From Mycobacterium sp. 236(2023) (GTDB taxonomy: Bacteria; Actinomycetota; Actinomycetes; Mycobacteriales; Mycobacteriaceae): a stretch of DNA of 64,000 bases. The notes beneath the pieces are model-generated. The model was given only the letters and a program-made list of their open reading frames with translations, had not been told where the DNA came from and did not search any database. Made by a program: the position numbers and the translations under genes. Positions 1-8,906 of this stretch are shown piece after piece. Within the stretch, counting starts at the first letter, position 1. Every line of letters begins with the position of its first letter. The DNA lies in the NCBI RefSeq assembly GCF_029623955.1, contig NZ_JARSBP010000002.1:1054001-1118000 (forward strand), read 5' to 3'.

Positions 1-679
1 TTGCGGTGTAGCGGATGCCGAGTTTGCGCATGGCCGCCAGGGCGACGTGGCCGAATTCGGCGATCGTGAACGCCATGAAGCTCTGCGGGATCGGTGCACC
101 CCATGCCCGCTCGTCCCAGTCGCCGCTCTGCCACAGGTGACGGCGAACGGACGCGTGGATCATGCGGACCCGCAACGTCGTCGCGAAACCCGCGCCGTCC
201 CGGCGCAGACCGCCCGGGGTCAGGATCGTCTCCATCCACGACCCGACTTCCAGAGACCGCACCGCCGCCTGGCTGGTGTAGCGCCCGGTCATCACCAACG
301 GCATCCCGGCAGTCGAATTCATCGCCCCGGCCGTCAGCGACGCGGCGCCGAGCACGATGCCGTACGACGCCATGTGACGCACGAGGTGCCCGGCCGCACG
401 ATCGAGGCGCCCGCGGTCGAGCCAGTCCGGTTCGGCGTCCACCTCGGCGAAGAAGGCGCGCAGCGATGGCGGCGCCCCGGCGGCCGAGTCGATACCGCCG
501 GCGACAGCGGCGCGGAACATGACCATCCCCGCCCCGGGAGGCAGCGAGGCGAAGTCCTCGACGACCGCGTCCGCCAGCGGGTCGGCGATGCCCGCTCCGG
601 CGACCCAGTCGCGGCCGAACTGTCCGTACCGGCGCACCGCGACGTCGGCATTGGGGACCGAGCTGCTCACCTGTGTCAT
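1..679 (-). CDS. MpaB-like oxygenase family (DUF2236) protein, partial
   Basis: The reading frame runs off the left edge, so only the N-terminal 226 residues are present, beginning MTQVSSSVPNADVAVRRYG. Features typical of the MpaB/DUF2236 (latex-clearing-protein-like) family are the early GxGMVMFRAAVAGG stretch, the segment RVRMIHASVRRHL that supplies a haem-ligand-type His, and W-GxPIPQSFMAFTIAEFGH after it. The family is predicted to be haem-dependent and is abundant in mycobacteria; the substrate is unknown. The gene is divergent from a tetR gene 57 bases away, which suggests local control. Family call is good; function is not known. Confidence 0.72.
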   Translation of the reverse strand, partial: MTQVSSSVPNADVAVRRYGQFGRDWVAGAGIADPLADAVVEDFASLPPGAGMVMFRAAVAGGIDSAAGAPPSLRAFFAEVDAEPDWLDRGRLDRAAGHLVRHMASYGIVLGAASLTAGAMNSTAGMPLVMTGRYTSQAAVRSLEVGSWMETILTPGGLRRDGAGFATTLRVRMIHASVRRHLWQSGDWDERAWGAPIPQSFMAFTIAEFGHVALAAMRKLGIRYTA

Positions 680-736
680 GAGTCTATGCAAACATGAGAA
701 TCACTCACTTACTACTCACCTTCTGGGAGGTGGCCG
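680..736. promoter_or_regulatory. Divergent promoter region between MpaB-like and TetR genes
   Basis: This 57-base gap must hold both promoters. It contains an inverted repeat TGAG-N5-CTCA at 695-707, the right size for a short TetR operator. A Shine-Dalgarno GGGAGG lies at about 724-730 and supports the tetR start at 737. Operator identity is inference. Confidence 0.4.
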
Positions 737-1357
737 ATGGCCACACAGATGCGGTCCCGACCTCAGCAGCAGCGCGCCAGGGAGATGCGCAGGCGCCTGC
801 TCGACAGCGCATTGCGGATCGTGTCCCGCCACGGCGTCGCGACGCTGACCACCCAGGCCATCGCCGACACTGCCCACGTCAGCATCGGCACTGTATATCG
901 GTACTTTCCCGACCGTGCCGCAATCCTCGCCGAGCTCGTCGACGAGGCCGCCCGCGACATCTCGTTCGAACTCGTCCGCGGCGTCGGCAAGGCCCTCGAT
1001 CTCGACGTCGACACCGCATCTCTTGCGGTGGTGGACACGTTGACCACCGCCTACGAAAAGCATGCGCCGGTGTTGCAGGCAGCGTTGACATCCTCATCTT
1101 TTGACGTGCCGCCGTACCTCAATCACGCCGCTATGGACGAGATCGAGCGCAGCCTTCTGCCGCTGGGTTCGGCGATCCCCGGACGGGCCCGGCCGGACCT
1201 GTCGCCGGCCGAATTGCACGATCTGGTGTTCCTGACGATGGGGGTCACGTCGAGTGCCTGCCTGCGGATCGCGCTGCAACGCCCGCCGGACTCGGACCGC
1301 GACGCGATGGTCGCGCTGACCGCACGCATGTTGGCCGCAGCGCTGACCCCGCCCTGA
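737..1357 (+). CDS. TetR family transcriptional regulator
   Basis: This 206-residue protein has a classical N-terminal TetR helix-turn-helix. Residues about 15-60 read RRRLLDSALRIVSRHGVATLTTQAIADTAHVSIGTVYRYFPDRAAI (given here in outline: helix, turn with IADTAHVSIGTVYRYF). The C-terminal two thirds is the variable ligand-binding domain. A GGGAGG ribosome site 7 bases upstream fixes the start. Divergence from the MpaB-like gene suggests it represses that gene and itself, perhaps also the isochorismatase-family gene 33 bases downstream. The ligand cannot be predicted. Confidence 0.88.
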   Translation: MATQMRSRPQQQRAREMRRRLLDSALRIVSRHGVATLTTQAIADTAHVSIGTVYRYFPDRAAILAELVDEAARDISFELVRGVGKALDLDVDTASLAVVDTLTTAYEKHAPVLQAALTSSSFDVPPYLNHAAMDEIERSLLPLGSAIPGRARPDLSPAELHDLVFLTMGVTSSACLRIALQRPPDSDRDAMVALTARMLAAALTPP

Positions 1358-1390
1358 CTAGATGCGCCCGCACCGGGTAATTCGACCTTC

Positions 1391-1930
1391 ATGAGTGAGA
1401 CCGCGCTTTTGGTGATCGACATGTTCAACAGCTACAACCACCCCGATGCCGACGCGCTCGCCGCCAGCGCCGAAGAGGTCATCGAACCGTTGACCCGCCT
1501 GGTCGAGCAAGCGCGGAATCGAGACGACACCGACCTCGTGTACGTCAACGACAACTACGGCGACTTCACGGCGGAACCGTCCGACATCGTCAACGCCGCG
1601 CTCGATGGGGCGCGCCCGGAGCTGGTGCGACCGCTGACGCCGGGCCCCGACAGCCGGTTCCTGACGAAGGTGCGTCACAGCGCGTTCTATGCGACCCCGC
1701 TGGACTACATGCTCAGTCGTCTGGGGGCCCAGCGCATCATCCTCAGTGGACAAGTAACCGAGCAGTGCATCCTCTACACGGCCCTCGACGGGTACGTGCG
1801 GCACTACGACGTGGTGGTCGCCGCTGACGCCGTGGCGCACATCGACGCCGAACTCGGTAGCGCGGCGCTGCAGATGATGAAGCAGAACATGAGGGCGGAG
1901 CTCTGCTCGTCTTCCGAATGCCTTGCCTGA
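1391..1930 (+). CDS. Isochorismatase-family cysteine hydrolase
   Basis: The 179-residue protein carries the isochorismatase-fold catalytic triad: Asp10 in LLVIDMFNSY, Lys93 in LTKVRHSAF, and Cys126 in SGQVTEQCILYTAL, followed by the strand VVVAADAVAHID. Members hydrolyse amides, N-carbamoyl groups (nicotinamidase, carbamoylsarcosine amidase) or isochorismate. The sequence does not identify the substrate. It follows the tetR gene by 33 bases on the same strand. A TAATTC box 7 bases before the ATG could be a leaderless -10 but is weak. Confidence 0.85.
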   Translation: MSETALLVIDMFNSYNHPDADALAASAEEVIEPLTRLVEQARNRDDTDLVYVNDNYGDFTAEPSDIVNAALDGARPELVRPLTPGPDSRFLTKVRHSAFYATPLDYMLSRLGAQRIILSGQVTEQCILYTALDGYVRHYDVVVAADAVAHIDAELGSAALQMMKQNMRAELCSSSECLA

Positions 1931-1947
1931 GCCCGTAACTCACGGGC
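1931..1947 (+). terminator. Possible short hairpin after the isochorismatase gene
   Basis: GCCCGT-AACTC-ACGGGC forms a perfect 6-bp stem with a 5-base loop immediately after the TGA stop. No T-run follows, so it is at best a weak mycobacterial-type terminator. Confidence 0.3.
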
Positions 1948-1993
1948 GCTGCCGGATGGCGCGATCCGAGCGGAACGAGGCGGAATTCGAGGG

Positions 1994-2021
1994 TTGACGG
2001 TATGCGCGAGTGTTGTAGCCT
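1994..2021 (+). promoter_or_regulatory. SigA-like promoter for a leaderless gene
   Basis: TTGACG at 1994-1999 and TAGCCT at 2016-2021 are separated by 16 bases. The -10 box ends 6 bases before the ATG at 2028, so transcription should begin on or next to the start codon. No Shine-Dalgarno sequence is visible, as expected for a leaderless mRNA. Confidence 0.6.
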
Positions 2022-2027
2022 CAGCCC

Positions 2028-2381
2028 ATGGAAGTACTACGGTCTGTAGTTGTTCTGCTGCACATCGTCGGCTTCGCCGTCACGTTCGGGGCGTGGGCCG
2101 CCGAAGCGGTGGCCGGCCGCTTCCGGACGACGCGCCTGATGGATTACGGCCTGCTGGTCTCGCTGCTCACCGGGTTCGTGCTCGCGGCGCCCTGGCCGGC
2201 GGGGATCGAACTGAACTATCCGAAGATCGGGATCAAACTGGCGATCCTGGTGACACTGGGCGGACTGCTGGGCATGGGCAACGCGCGCCAGCGCCGCACC
2301 GGGAACGCGGTGCCGCGACCGCTGTTCTTCGCCGTCGGCGCGCTCGCCTTCACCGCCGCCGGCATCGCAGTGATCTGGTGA
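2028..2381 (+). CDS. Small conserved membrane protein
   Basis: This 117-residue protein is mostly hydrophobic, with about four membrane helices (near residues 5-22, 40-56, 70-84 and 98-116) and short charged loops (RFRTTRL, NARQRRTG). I do not recognise a characterised family; similar small membrane proteins are widespread in mycobacteria and carry only vague annotations. The start is supported by a leaderless promoter. It is convergent with the SDR gene and the two stop codons abut, leaving no intergenic terminator. Confidence 0.7.
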   Translation: MEVLRSVVVLLHIVGFAVTFGAWAAEAVAGRFRTTRLMDYGLLVSLLTGFVLAAPWPAGIELNYPKIGIKLAILVTLGGLLGMGNARQRRTGNAVPRPLFFAVGALAFTAAGIAVIW

Positions 2382-3182
2382 CTACTGCTCGCCGAGGCCC
2401 ATCAACTCCGTGACGTGGTGGTCGCGGCCGGCGGTGTAGCCACCATCGACGGCAACGGCCTGGCCGCTGACGAAGCTGGCATCGGCGGACACGAGGAACG
2501 AGGCGACGGCGGCGACCTCGTGTGGGCGGCCGAAGCGACGCAGCTTGTGCTCGTGGCGCAGTCCGTCCCGGGGTCCCTCCATGCCGGGGATGCCCATCAC
2601 CGAGTCGAACAGCGGTGTCTCGATGAAGCCGGGGCAGATGGCGTTGACCCGAATCCCGCTGGGGCCGTAGTCGATCGCAGCATTCTTGGTCAGTAGCACG
2701 ACGCCGCCCTTGGACGCGTTGTAGGCGCTGCCACCGGCGGTGCCCTCCAACCCCTCGATGCTGGACAGTGTGACGATCGCACCGCGTTCACCGTCGAGGC
2801 GGTCCTGCGTCATCATCTGCGCGAGCGCGGCACGCATCACGACGAACGTGCCCTTGAGGTTGACGTCGACGACGCGATCCCATTCGTCGTCGGGCAGCAG
2901 GTGGATGGGTCCACCGCCGCCGACCCCGGCTGAATGGACGACGCCGTCGAGCCGGCCGGCACTGGCGACGACAGCCGCCACCGCCCGCTCGATCGTCGCG
3001 CTGTCGAGGACGTCTCCGGTGACGTACTCGAACGTGCCGGACAGTTCGGGCGGAGCGGCGGATGCGAGGTCGATGCCGACGACCGTGGCACCTTCGTCGA
3101 GCAGCCGCCGTGCGGTGGCTTCGCCGATACCCGACGCGGCACCCGTGACCAGAACACCCTTGCCGGCAAGACCATTGAGCAT
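2382..3182 (-). CDS. Short-chain dehydrogenase/reductase
   Basis: A 266-residue classical SDR. The cofactor motif TGAASGIG lies near residues 13-20, an HSAG motif replaces the usual NNAG near 83-86, and the catalytic Ser141, Tyr154 and Lys158 are present (SAYNASK). The C-terminal VSGQAVAVDGGYTAG is typical of the family. Asp38 after the second strand (VVGIDLA) suggests NAD rather than NADP preference. It probably oxidises a hydroxyl group on a lipid, sterol or xenobiotic. A CATACT box 6 bases before the ATG suggests leaderless transcription. The gene is divergent from the alpha/beta hydrolase at 3236. Confidence 0.9.
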   Translation of the reverse strand: MLNGLAGKGVLVTGAASGIGEATARRLLDEGATVVGIDLASAAPPELSGTFEYVTGDVLDSATIERAVAAVVASAGRLDGVVHSAGVGGGGPIHLLPDDEWDRVVDVNLKGTFVVMRAALAQMMTQDRLDGERGAIVTLSSIEGLEGTAGGSAYNASKGGVVLLTKNAAIDYGPSGIRVNAICPGFIETPLFDSVMGIPGMEGPRDGLRHEHKLRRFGRPHEVAAVASFLVSADASFVSGQAVAVDGGYTAGRDHHVTELMGLGEQ

Positions 3183-3235
3183 CGGGACAGTATGGCCTAC
3201 GGGATCACCGACAGGATCCTCGCTACCATCCGAAG

Positions 3236-4123
3236 ATGACGGAGATGACGGGGGCGCCGGTGCCCCTCCTCGCCGGCGGCCACGGCGGCGTCCGGATCGT
3301 GGCCGACCGGCAGGGTCGGCCCGACGCGCGCGCCGTGGTGTTCCTCCACGGCGGTGGCCAGACCCGTCGGTCGTGGGGCCGCGCGGCAGCCACCGTCGCG
3401 CAGCGCGGATGGCAGGCCGTGACGGTCGACATGCGCGGGCACGGTGAGTCGGACTGGTCGTCCGAGGGCGACTACCGGGTGATGAGCTTTGCCGCCGATA
3501 TCCGGGAACTTCTGCAACAGTTGCCGCCGCACCCTGTCCTGGTCGGCGCGTCGCTCGGCGGACTGACGTCGATACTGCTGGCAGGCGAATTGTCGCCCGG
3601 TATCGCGGCCGCGCTGGTGCTGGTCGACATCGTGCCCGACATGGATCCGACGGGAGCCGAGCGCATCCATGCGTTCATGGCCGACAAGATGGCGGACGGT
3701 TTCGCCTCGCTCGACGAGGTCGCCGACATGATCGCCGAGTACAACCCGCACCGGCCGAGGCCGAGCGACCTCGACGGTCTGCGAAATAACCTGCGGCGCA
3801 GGGGAGATCGCTGGTACTGGCACTGGGATCCGCAGTTCATCGACGGCACCGCCGCGTATCCGCCGATGGAGGTCGTCGACACCGATCGTCTCCACGCTGC
3901 GGTGGCGCGGGTCGTCGCCGACGGAGTCCCCGTGCTCCTGGTCCGCGGACAGGTCAGTGACCTCGTCAGCCGCGATCGCGCCGCGGAGTTTCTTGAGCGC
4001 TTCCCTCAGATCGACTTCGTGGACGTCGAGGGTGCGGGTCACATGGTGGCCGGCGATCGCAACGACCTGTTTGCCGATGCGGTGCTCGACTTCCTCGCGC
4101 GCCACGATGTGGCGAAACCGTGA
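3236..4123 (+). CDS. Alpha/beta hydrolase
   Basis: The 295-residue protein has the fold's landmarks: the oxyanion motif FLHGGGQTRRSW, the nucleophile elbow GASLGG (Ser about 102), an acid candidate in VLLVRGQVSDLVS and a C-terminal His in VEGAGHMVAGD. DMRGHGESDW is typical of epoxide-hydrolase or haloperoxidase-like members. There is no signal peptide, so it is probably cytoplasmic. TACCAT at 3224-3229 ends 6 bases before the ATG, so the mRNA is likely leaderless. Substrate unknown. Confidence 0.86.
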   Translation: MTEMTGAPVPLLAGGHGGVRIVADRQGRPDARAVVFLHGGGQTRRSWGRAAATVAQRGWQAVTVDMRGHGESDWSSEGDYRVMSFAADIRELLQQLPPHPVLVGASLGGLTSILLAGELSPGIAAALVLVDIVPDMDPTGAERIHAFMADKMADGFASLDEVADMIAEYNPHRPRPSDLDGLRNNLRRRGDRWYWHWDPQFIDGTAAYPPMEVVDTDRLHAAVARVVADGVPVLLVRGQVSDLVSRDRAAEFLERFPQIDFVDVEGAGHMVAGDRNDLFADAVLDFLARHDVAKP

Positions 4124-4183
4124 CCATCCACTAGGTGCCAAGCGTATGGTGTGGGCCGAAAAGCCTTGAGCTCAGGAGGATTG

Positions 4184-4966
4184 ATGTCAGGACGGTTGGC
4201 GGGCAAGGTCGCTCTCATCAGCGGCGGCGCCAGAGGGATGGGCGCATCGCACGCCCGGGTGATGGTCGGCCACGGGGCGAAGGTGGTGTGCGGCGACGTC
4301 CTCGATGCCGACGGCGAACTCGTCGCCGAGGAACTCGGAGACGCCGCCCGCTACGTCCACCTCGACGTGACGCGCACTGAGGACTGGGATGCGGCCGTCA
4401 CGACGGCCGTCGACGAATTCGGCGGACTCGACATCCTCGTCAACAACGCGGGCATCCTCAACATCGGCACCGTCGAGGATTACGACCTCGCCGAATGGCA
4501 GCGCATCCTCGACATCAACCTCACCGGCGTCTTCCTCGGAATCCGCGCGGTGACGCCGACGATGAAAGCCGCAGGGCGCGGGTCGATCGTCAACATCTCC
4601 TCGATCGAGGGCATGGCGGGCACTGTCGGCTGCCACGGCTACACCGCCACCAAGTTCGCCGTCCGCGGTCTGACCAAGTCAACGGCACTTGAATTGGGGC
4701 CCTTCGGAATTCGGGTCAACTCGGTACACCCCGGCCTGGTCAAGACCCCGATGGCCGACTGGGTTCCCGAGGACATCTTCCAGTCCGCGCTGGGCCGGAT
4801 CGCGCAGCCCCACGAGGTCAGCAACCTCGTGGTGTATCTCGCCGGCGACGAGTCCAGTTACTCGACCGGCGCGGAGTTCGTCGTCGACGGCGGCACCATC
4901 GCCGGCCTCGCGCACAAGGACTTCTCCGCCGTGGACGTCGACCAGCAGCCGGAGTGGATCACCTAA
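4184..4966 (+). CDS. fabG3: FabG3, NADH-dependent hydroxysteroid dehydrogenase
   Basis: A 260-residue SDR that I recognise as the orthologue of M. tuberculosis FabG3 (Rv2002), a 20-beta/3-alpha-hydroxysteroid dehydrogenase. It matches in length and in blocks such as GGARGMGASHARVM, NNAGILNIGT, NISSIEGMAGT and the C-terminal PEWIT. The catalytic residues are Ser140, Tyr153 and Lys157, and GGARGMG binds NAD. I chose ATG 4184 because AGGAGG lies 6 bases upstream; a GTG 33 bases earlier lacks one. A TATGGT box at 4145-4150 may be the -10. The last 8 bases overlap the end of the convergent LuxR-family gene. Confidence 0.9.
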   Translation: MSGRLAGKVALISGGARGMGASHARVMVGHGAKVVCGDVLDADGELVAEELGDAARYVHLDVTRTEDWDAAVTTAVDEFGGLDILVNNAGILNIGTVEDYDLAEWQRILDINLTGVFLGIRAVTPTMKAAGRGSIVNISSIEGMAGTVGCHGYTATKFAVRGLTKSTALELGPFGIRVNSVHPGLVKTPMADWVPEDIFQSALGRIAQPHEVSNLVVYLAGDESSYSTGAEFVVDGGTIAGLAHKDFSAVDVDQQPEWIT

Positions 4967-7784
4967 GGGGGGCGGCGCCCGTGTCGTTCGCTGTACTGTC
5001 GCGGTCCATCCGCCTGCCCAGCTCGGCGCGCGAGTTGATCCCCAGCTTGCGATAGATCTTCGTCAGGTTGTGCTCGACCGTCTTGGCGCTGATGAACATC
5101 GCGGCCGCGATGTCCTTGTTGGTCGCACCGGAGGCCGCCATTTCGGCGACGCGTTGCTCCGACGGCGTCAACGGGCTCAGACTGTCCGCCGAGGCGACGA
5201 TGGTGCGGGCCAGCTCGGCCTTGGCTCGCGCCGCCCAGAGCGGGATACCCAACCGTTCGAACTCCTGCAGCGCCTCGGTCAAGTTGGTTGCTGCCGTGTG
5301 CTTCTGACGCAGCCGCCGCTGAAGCTGGCCGAGCAACAGCTGGGTTCTCGCCCGGTCGAACGGCATCGGAAGCTGGTCGTGCTCGGCCATCGCTCGATGC
5401 GCCTCCAGCTCTGCGGCACTGATATCTCCGCGGGCGGCGAGCAGCATCGCCCGGCACCGAGACCCCACCGCCTTCATCCAGCGCCGGTCATGCTCGGCGC
5501 CGTTGAGTTCCAGTGCCGCCGTGAGAAACTCGGCGTCGTCGAGCCGGCCGACGCCCACCATCGCCTCGATCACGTCCGGGAGGTGCCAGGCATACATCAG
5601 CTCCGTCGACGGCACCCGGCCTCGCTCCAGGAACGAAGTATCCAGCGCCTCAAGGGCTTCCCGGTGATTTCCCAGTGACTCCTCGAGGAAGCACAGTGTC
5701 ATACCGGGCCAGTCGGCGATGTGGGACGCCTGGCGGTTCCTGACCGCACCGAGAACCCACCGGGCGTCGGCCCGCGCGTCCTCGACCCTGCCGGCGAACG
5801 CCGACATCGCGCCGCGCACCGTCATCGGGATGATGAGGACGTCATCGCCGCCGAGCTGTTCGGCGCGTTCCACGGCCTCGGCGGTTTCGGTCTCGGCCTC
5901 GGCGAGCTGGCCACGCCACAGGTGATTGATCGCAAGAAACCCGGCGATGGCCATCATGTCGCTTTCGGCGCCGCGCTCGACACAGACACTGCGCAACTCC
6001 GTCAGTTCCCGGTGCGCCTGCTCGAGCCGACCCGTCCACGACATCGCGAGCGCGTTCACGAACGGGGCGCGGAAGATGATCGGCACATCGAATGCGCTGT
6101 CGTAGAGCGTCAGCGCCCGGGTCAGCGATTCCTCGTCGAGGCCGCGTCCGCTCTGGAACCGGACGTGGACCGACCAAGCCAGTGCGGCGCTGGTGACCCC
6201 GGGTATGCCGAGTTCCTCGGCGAGTTTCACGCCGTCGCGCGCGTACCGCAGCGCTTCGTCCAGTTCGCCGATGTTGTTCAGCGCGAAGGACAGTCGCAGC
6301 AACACCTGCACCTGGACCGGTGCGGCGCCCGCCGCGTCGTCCAGTGCGGCCCGTAACAGCTCGACCGCCCCGCTGTGTTCGTTCTCGTACATGCGCACCG
6401 TGGCCAGCTGACTCGCCGCCAGAGCACGCAGGATTGCGGGCTCGAACGAGTCGATGCGGCCCAGTGCCGTAGCGGCTTTTGCCGTGTTGCCGGCCAGGAA
6501 GTGATTCTCCGCGGACTTCATCCGACGCATGGGGCCGTCTCCGCCCAGCCCGATCGCCAGGTCCACCAGCTCGGCGGCCGCCGCGGGCGCGCCGCGGGCC
6601 CGGGCGGCGTCGGCCGCCTGATCGAGGGCGGTGAAGATCTGCTCGTCACCACTCGCCGACGCCAGCGCCAGATGCCTGGCCCGCAGTTCCGGCTGGGTCT
6701 CCAGCAGACCCATCGTGCGGTGCATCGCGCGGCGCGCGGTGGGGCCGGCGTCGGTGTAGACGCCACTGGCCAGCAGGGGATGCGTGAAGCGGACCCGATG
6801 ACCCGAAAGGACGACGATGCCCGCCGCTTCGGCACGCTCCAGCCGTTCCGCCACATCCTCGACCGTGGTGCCGCCGGCCTGAGCCAGCAGCTCCGTGGTC
6901 GGATTGGCCACGCAGGCAACGCTGAGCAGCAACTCGCGGGTATCGCTGTCGAGCTGACCGATCCTGCGGCGCACCACATCGGTCAGGGTGGCGGGCAGGG
7001 GCAGTTCGGGCCCTACCGCGCCATCACCGACCGCCTGCGCCAGTTCCAGGGCGAAAAACGGGTTGCCGCCCGATGTTTCGGCGATCCGTAGCACCACGGG
7101 CCGAGTGAGTTTGCGGCCCAGCCGCTCCGAGATGAGCGTGTGCACCTGCGCGGTGTTCATCGGATGCACGCACACCCGGCCGACCCCGTCGGGGCGGTCG
7201 AGCCGCAACCAGCCCATCGTCGTGGACTCGCCGGGCGCGCACCGCTCCGTCACCAGGACGCCGAACGGGCCGTGCAGGCGGCGCACCGCGAACTCGATGG
7301 CCACGCGACTGGACGTGTCCAGCCACTGGGCGTCGTCGATCGCGATGAGGACCGGGGACTTCTCGGCGAGTGCGTGCAGTACCGCGACGAAACCGGCCGC
7401 GACCACGCGCTGGTCGGTCGGCGGACCGTCACTGCCCGCGCGGAGCAGCAGGCGGTCCAGGGCAAGACGCTGCAGTCCGGGCAGCGACACGAAGTGCTCG
7501 TCCTCCACGTCGTCGAGCAGGTCGGCCAGCGCCGCGAACGCCATCACGGATTCGGCCTGCCCGACGCGCGCCGTCAGCACCCGAAAACCGAGTTCTTTCG
7601 CGCGCTGCAACTGCGTCAGCCACAGCGTGGTCTTGCCGATGCCCGCTTCACCCTCGATGACCAGGCCCGTCGGCGTTGACGCCGCCGACTGCAGGAACCC
7701 AGCAACGCGCGGATCGTCACCTGCTCCCGAACTAGCGCTGGACATGCCACTCATCATCGCAGTGGGCAAAACCCCGCGCACCAC
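4959..7784 (-). CDS. Large ATP-binding LuxR-family transcriptional regulator (LAL type)
   Basis: This 941-residue protein has the LAL architecture. An N-terminal AAA/STAND ATPase carries Walker A GEAGIGKTT (about residues 44-52) and Walker B LIAIDDAQW. A long helical repeat region (about 350-860) resembles TPR-like ligand sensors. A C-terminal LuxR helix-turn-helix follows (about 870-930: LTPSEQRVAEMAASGATNKD, then SAKTVEHNLTKIYRKL). Such proteins are ATP-driven activators responding to small molecules. The start is uncertain: GTG 7784 is the longest, and tandem ATGs at 7757/7754 are alternatives, none with a strong ribosome site. Its tail overlaps fabG3 on the opposite strand, so the two messages are complementary at their 3' ends. 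Confidence 0.9.
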   Translation of the reverse strand: MVRGVLPTAMMSGMSSASSGAGDDPRVAGFLQSAASTPTGLVIEGEAGIGKTTLWLTQLQRAKELGFRVLTARVGQAESVMAFAALADLLDDVEDEHFVSLPGLQRLALDRLLLRAGSDGPPTDQRVVAAGFVAVLHALAEKSPVLIAIDDAQWLDTSSRVAIEFAVRRLHGPFGVLVTERCAPGESTTMGWLRLDRPDGVGRVCVHPMNTAQVHTLISERLGRKLTRPVVLRIAETSGGNPFFALELAQAVGDGAVGPELPLPATLTDVVRRRIGQLDSDTRELLLSVACVANPTTELLAQAGGTTVEDVAERLERAEAAGIVVLSGHRVRFTHPLLASGVYTDAGPTARRAMHRTMGLLETQPELRARHLALASASGDEQIFTALDQAADAARARGAPAAAAELVDLAIGLGGDGPMRRMKSAENHFLAGNTAKAATALGRIDSFEPAILRALAASQLATVRMYENEHSGAVELLRAALDDAAGAAPVQVQVLLRLSFALNNIGELDEALRYARDGVKLAEELGIPGVTSAALAWSVHVRFQSGRGLDEESLTRALTLYDSAFDVPIIFRAPFVNALAMSWTGRLEQAHRELTELRSVCVERGAESDMMAIAGFLAINHLWRGQLAEAETETAEAVERAEQLGGDDVLIIPMTVRGAMSAFAGRVEDARADARWVLGAVRNRQASHIADWPGMTLCFLEESLGNHREALEALDTSFLERGRVPSTELMYAWHLPDVIEAMVGVGRLDDAEFLTAALELNGAEHDRRWMKAVGSRCRAMLLAARGDISAAELEAHRAMAEHDQLPMPFDRARTQLLLGQLQRRLRQKHTAATNLTEALQEFERLGIPLWAARAKAELARTIVASADSLSPLTPSEQRVAEMAASGATNKDIAAAMFISAKTVEHNLTKIYRKLGINSRAELGRRMDRDSTANDTGAAPLR

Positions 7785-7811
7785 TTCCGTCTCTTACCGG
7801 ACGAAAATGTG

Positions 7812-8786
7812 TCAGCGGACGGCGACGACGACCTTGCCCCTGGCCGAGCGATCTTCCAGCGACGCGATCGCCTCGGCGGCCTTCTCGAGCGGATACACCA
7901 CGGGTTCGGGTGCGGGCACCGCGCCGGAAGCCAGCAGCGGGGCCAGATCGGCCCACTGTTCCTGCAGGTAGCCGGGATGTGTCATAGTCCACGCGCCCCA
8001 GCCCACGCCGACGGTGTCCACGTTGTTGAGCAGCAGACGATTCACCTTGACCGTCGGGATCTCGCCGCCTGTGAAACCGACGACCAGCAACCGCCCGCCC
8101 GGCGCCAGGGAGCGCAGCGAATCGGTGAACCGGTCGCCGCCGACCGGGTCGACGACGATGTCCACACCGCGGCCCCCGGTCAGTTCCTTGACCGCATCCT
8201 TGAAACCGTCGGCAAGCACGACGTCCGACGCGCCCGCCGCGCGAGCGACGGCCGCCTTCTCCTCGGTGCTGACGACCGCGATGGTGCGTGACGCGCCGAA
8301 CGCGGGCGCCATGCGCAGCGTGGATGTTCCGATACCACCGGCGGCGCCATGCACGAGCACCGTCTCACCGGGTGCCAACCGGCCGCGGGTACGCAGCGCG
8401 AATTGCACTGTCAGGTCGTTGAACAGCACGCCTGCGCCCGCCTCGAACGACAGCGAATCGGGGAGCTTGAACACCCGTTCTGGCTGCAGCGCAACGACTT
8501 CGGCCATCGCGCCGCACAGCATCGTCAGACCGATCACCCGATCGCCTGGCTGCACGTGCGCACCGTCGGGCGCGCTGCGCACCACGCCGGCGATCTCGGC
8601 GCCCGGCGTGTACGGCATCTCGGGCTTGTACTGGTAGAGCCCGCGAGATTGCAGCGCGTCCGGGAACGCGACCCCGGCGGCGTGGACGTCGACGAGCACC
8701 GTGCCGTCGTCGCCGGTGGGTTCGTCGATATCGACGACCTTCGCGGCCTGCGGCCCGTCGAGCTCGGCTATCTGAATTGCACGCAT
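7812..8786 (-). CDS. NADPH:quinone oxidoreductase, zeta-crystallin type (FadB4-like)
   Basis: A 324-residue medium-chain reductase without zinc ligands. The N-terminal GroES-like domain has VAFPDALQSRGLYQ. The Rossmann domain has LVHGAAGGIGTSTL, and GVDIVVDPVGG and VGFTGGEIPTV follow. Length and sequence resemble the mycobacterial quinone reductase called FadB4, which I recall lying beside fadE23 in M. tuberculosis; here it is about 38 kb away, so I leave the symbol blank. AGGAGG upstream of ATG 8786 fixes the start. It probably reduces quinones or enoyl-type substrates with NADPH. Confidence 0.88.
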   Translation of the reverse strand: MRAIQIAELDGPQAAKVVDIDEPTGDDGTVLVDVHAAGVAFPDALQSRGLYQYKPEMPYTPGAEIAGVVRSAPDGAHVQPGDRVIGLTMLCGAMAEVVALQPERVFKLPDSLSFEAGAGVLFNDLTVQFALRTRGRLAPGETVLVHGAAGGIGTSTLRMAPAFGASRTIAVVSTEEKAAVARAAGASDVVLADGFKDAVKELTGGRGVDIVVDPVGGDRFTDSLRSLAPGGRLLVVGFTGGEIPTVKVNRLLLNNVDTVGVGWGAWTMTHPGYLQEQWADLAPLLASGAVPAPEPVVYPLEKAAEAIASLEDRSARGKVVVAVR

Positions 8787-8856
8787 GGTCGGCCTCCTGT
8801 GTCGTCGCCGCAGACCATTTAACCCACCCGGCGATCCGAGGTTGCCGGTGGTGCCC

Positions 8857-8880
8857 GCCGGGTACAGTCACGTACCCGGC
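8857..8880. promoter_or_regulatory. Perfect 9-bp inverted repeat upstream of the hydrolase gene
   Basis: GCCGGGTAC at 8857-8865 and GTACCCGGC at 8872-8880 are exact complements with a 6-base spacer. They lie 26 bases before the ATG at 8907 in the divergent region. It is a good candidate operator; it could also form an RNA hairpin in the leader. No cognate regulator is evident next to it. Confidence 0.5.
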
Positions 8881-8906
8881 ACCGTCGCCGAACCCGAGGA
8901 GCACAG

